Shown: positions 5,791 to 5,819 of the stretch, one piece after another
Layout: every line of letters starts with the position of its first letter
Numbering within the stretch: position 1 is the first letter of the stretch
Origin: Dorea sp.
GTDB taxonomy: Bacteria; Bacillota_A; Clostridia; Lachnospirales; Lachnospiraceae
DNA length: 5,819 nucleotides
NCBI GenBank assembly: GCA_016295505.1
Contig: JAEDLC010000111.1
Span: 1 to 5,819 of the forward strand
Direction: 5' to 3'
Notes under the pieces: model-generated
The model's input: the letters and a program-made list of their open reading frames with translations, nothing else
Told to the model about the DNA's origin: nothing
Database searches by the model: none
Position numbers and translations under genes: made by a program

Positions 5791-5819
5791 ATGAAAGTAC
5801 TAATTATCGGTGGTGTAGC
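5791..5819 (+). CDS. Start of a probable FAD-dependent pyridine-nucleotide-disulphide oxidoreductase (3' end off window)
   Basis: Only nine codons plus two bases are present, reading MKVLIIGGV followed by GC. This is a beta strand running into the first glycines of a dinucleotide-binding fold, and it matches the opening of CoA-disulphide reductase / NADH oxidase-type flavoproteins (MKVLIIGGVAGG). GGGAGGG (5778-5784) is 6 nt upstream. The 22-nt gap to the aldolase gene without a terminator suggests one operon. The identity rests on a very short stretch; another Rossmann-fold enzyme is possible. Confidence 0.55.

Noticed and set aside
1..5819. CRISPR array, tRNA, rRNA, insertion sequence ends or attachment sites
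   Set aside because: No regularly spaced direct repeats, cloverleaf-like sequence, transposase frame or long terminal inverted repeats were seen on either strand.

Overview
The window reads as chromosomal DNA from an anaerobic Firmicute, most likely a Lachnospiraceae-type Clostridium relative. The reasons are strong AAGGAG/GGGAGG ribosome binding sites, AT-rich intergenic DNA, a LacI-family regulator of the Bacillus/Clostridium type, an AEC carrier, and a phage-type protein whose sequence pattern I associate with gut Clostridia. This assignment is inferred from protein character only; there is no rRNA or other marker gene.

Layout. Minus strand, left part: an AEC-family membrane carrier (2296 down to 1346) is followed 26 nt later by a long reading frame (1319 down to the left edge, 439 codons with no stop). 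The second gene looks like a gut-phage structural or receptor-binding type protein with a C-terminal C-type-lectin-like segment. It is open at the window edge and probably lacks only a few residues. Plus strand, right part: an aldo/keto reductase (2603-3481), a LacI-family regulator (start most likely 3617, stop 4660), a KDPG/KHG aldolase fused to a glyoxalase/VOC-like C-terminal half (4806-5768), and the first nine codons of a probable FAD-dependent pyridine-nucleotide-disulphide oxidoreductase (from 5791).

How they fit together. The 306-nt divergent region between carrier and reductase, and the 145-nt gap in front of the aldolase, each hold two copies of a LacI-type palindrome built on AACCGGTT/TACCGGTT. 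The only DNA-binding protein in the window lies between these regions. The simplest model is a small regulon in which the LacI protein controls the carrier, the reductase (with itself downstream) and the aldolase operon. The ligand is likely a sugar acid or keto-deoxy sugar acid, by analogy with the KdgR/UxuR group. A KDG kinase, uronate isomerase and dehydratase are not in view, so the pathway is incomplete here.

Most worth a second look: the lectin-like protein at the left edge, whose C-terminus resembles the variable region of diversity-generating retroelement targets and which is apparently co-transcribed with a metabolic carrier; the four-operator regulon with phased A-tracts between the two divergent operators; and the aldolase-VOC fusion.
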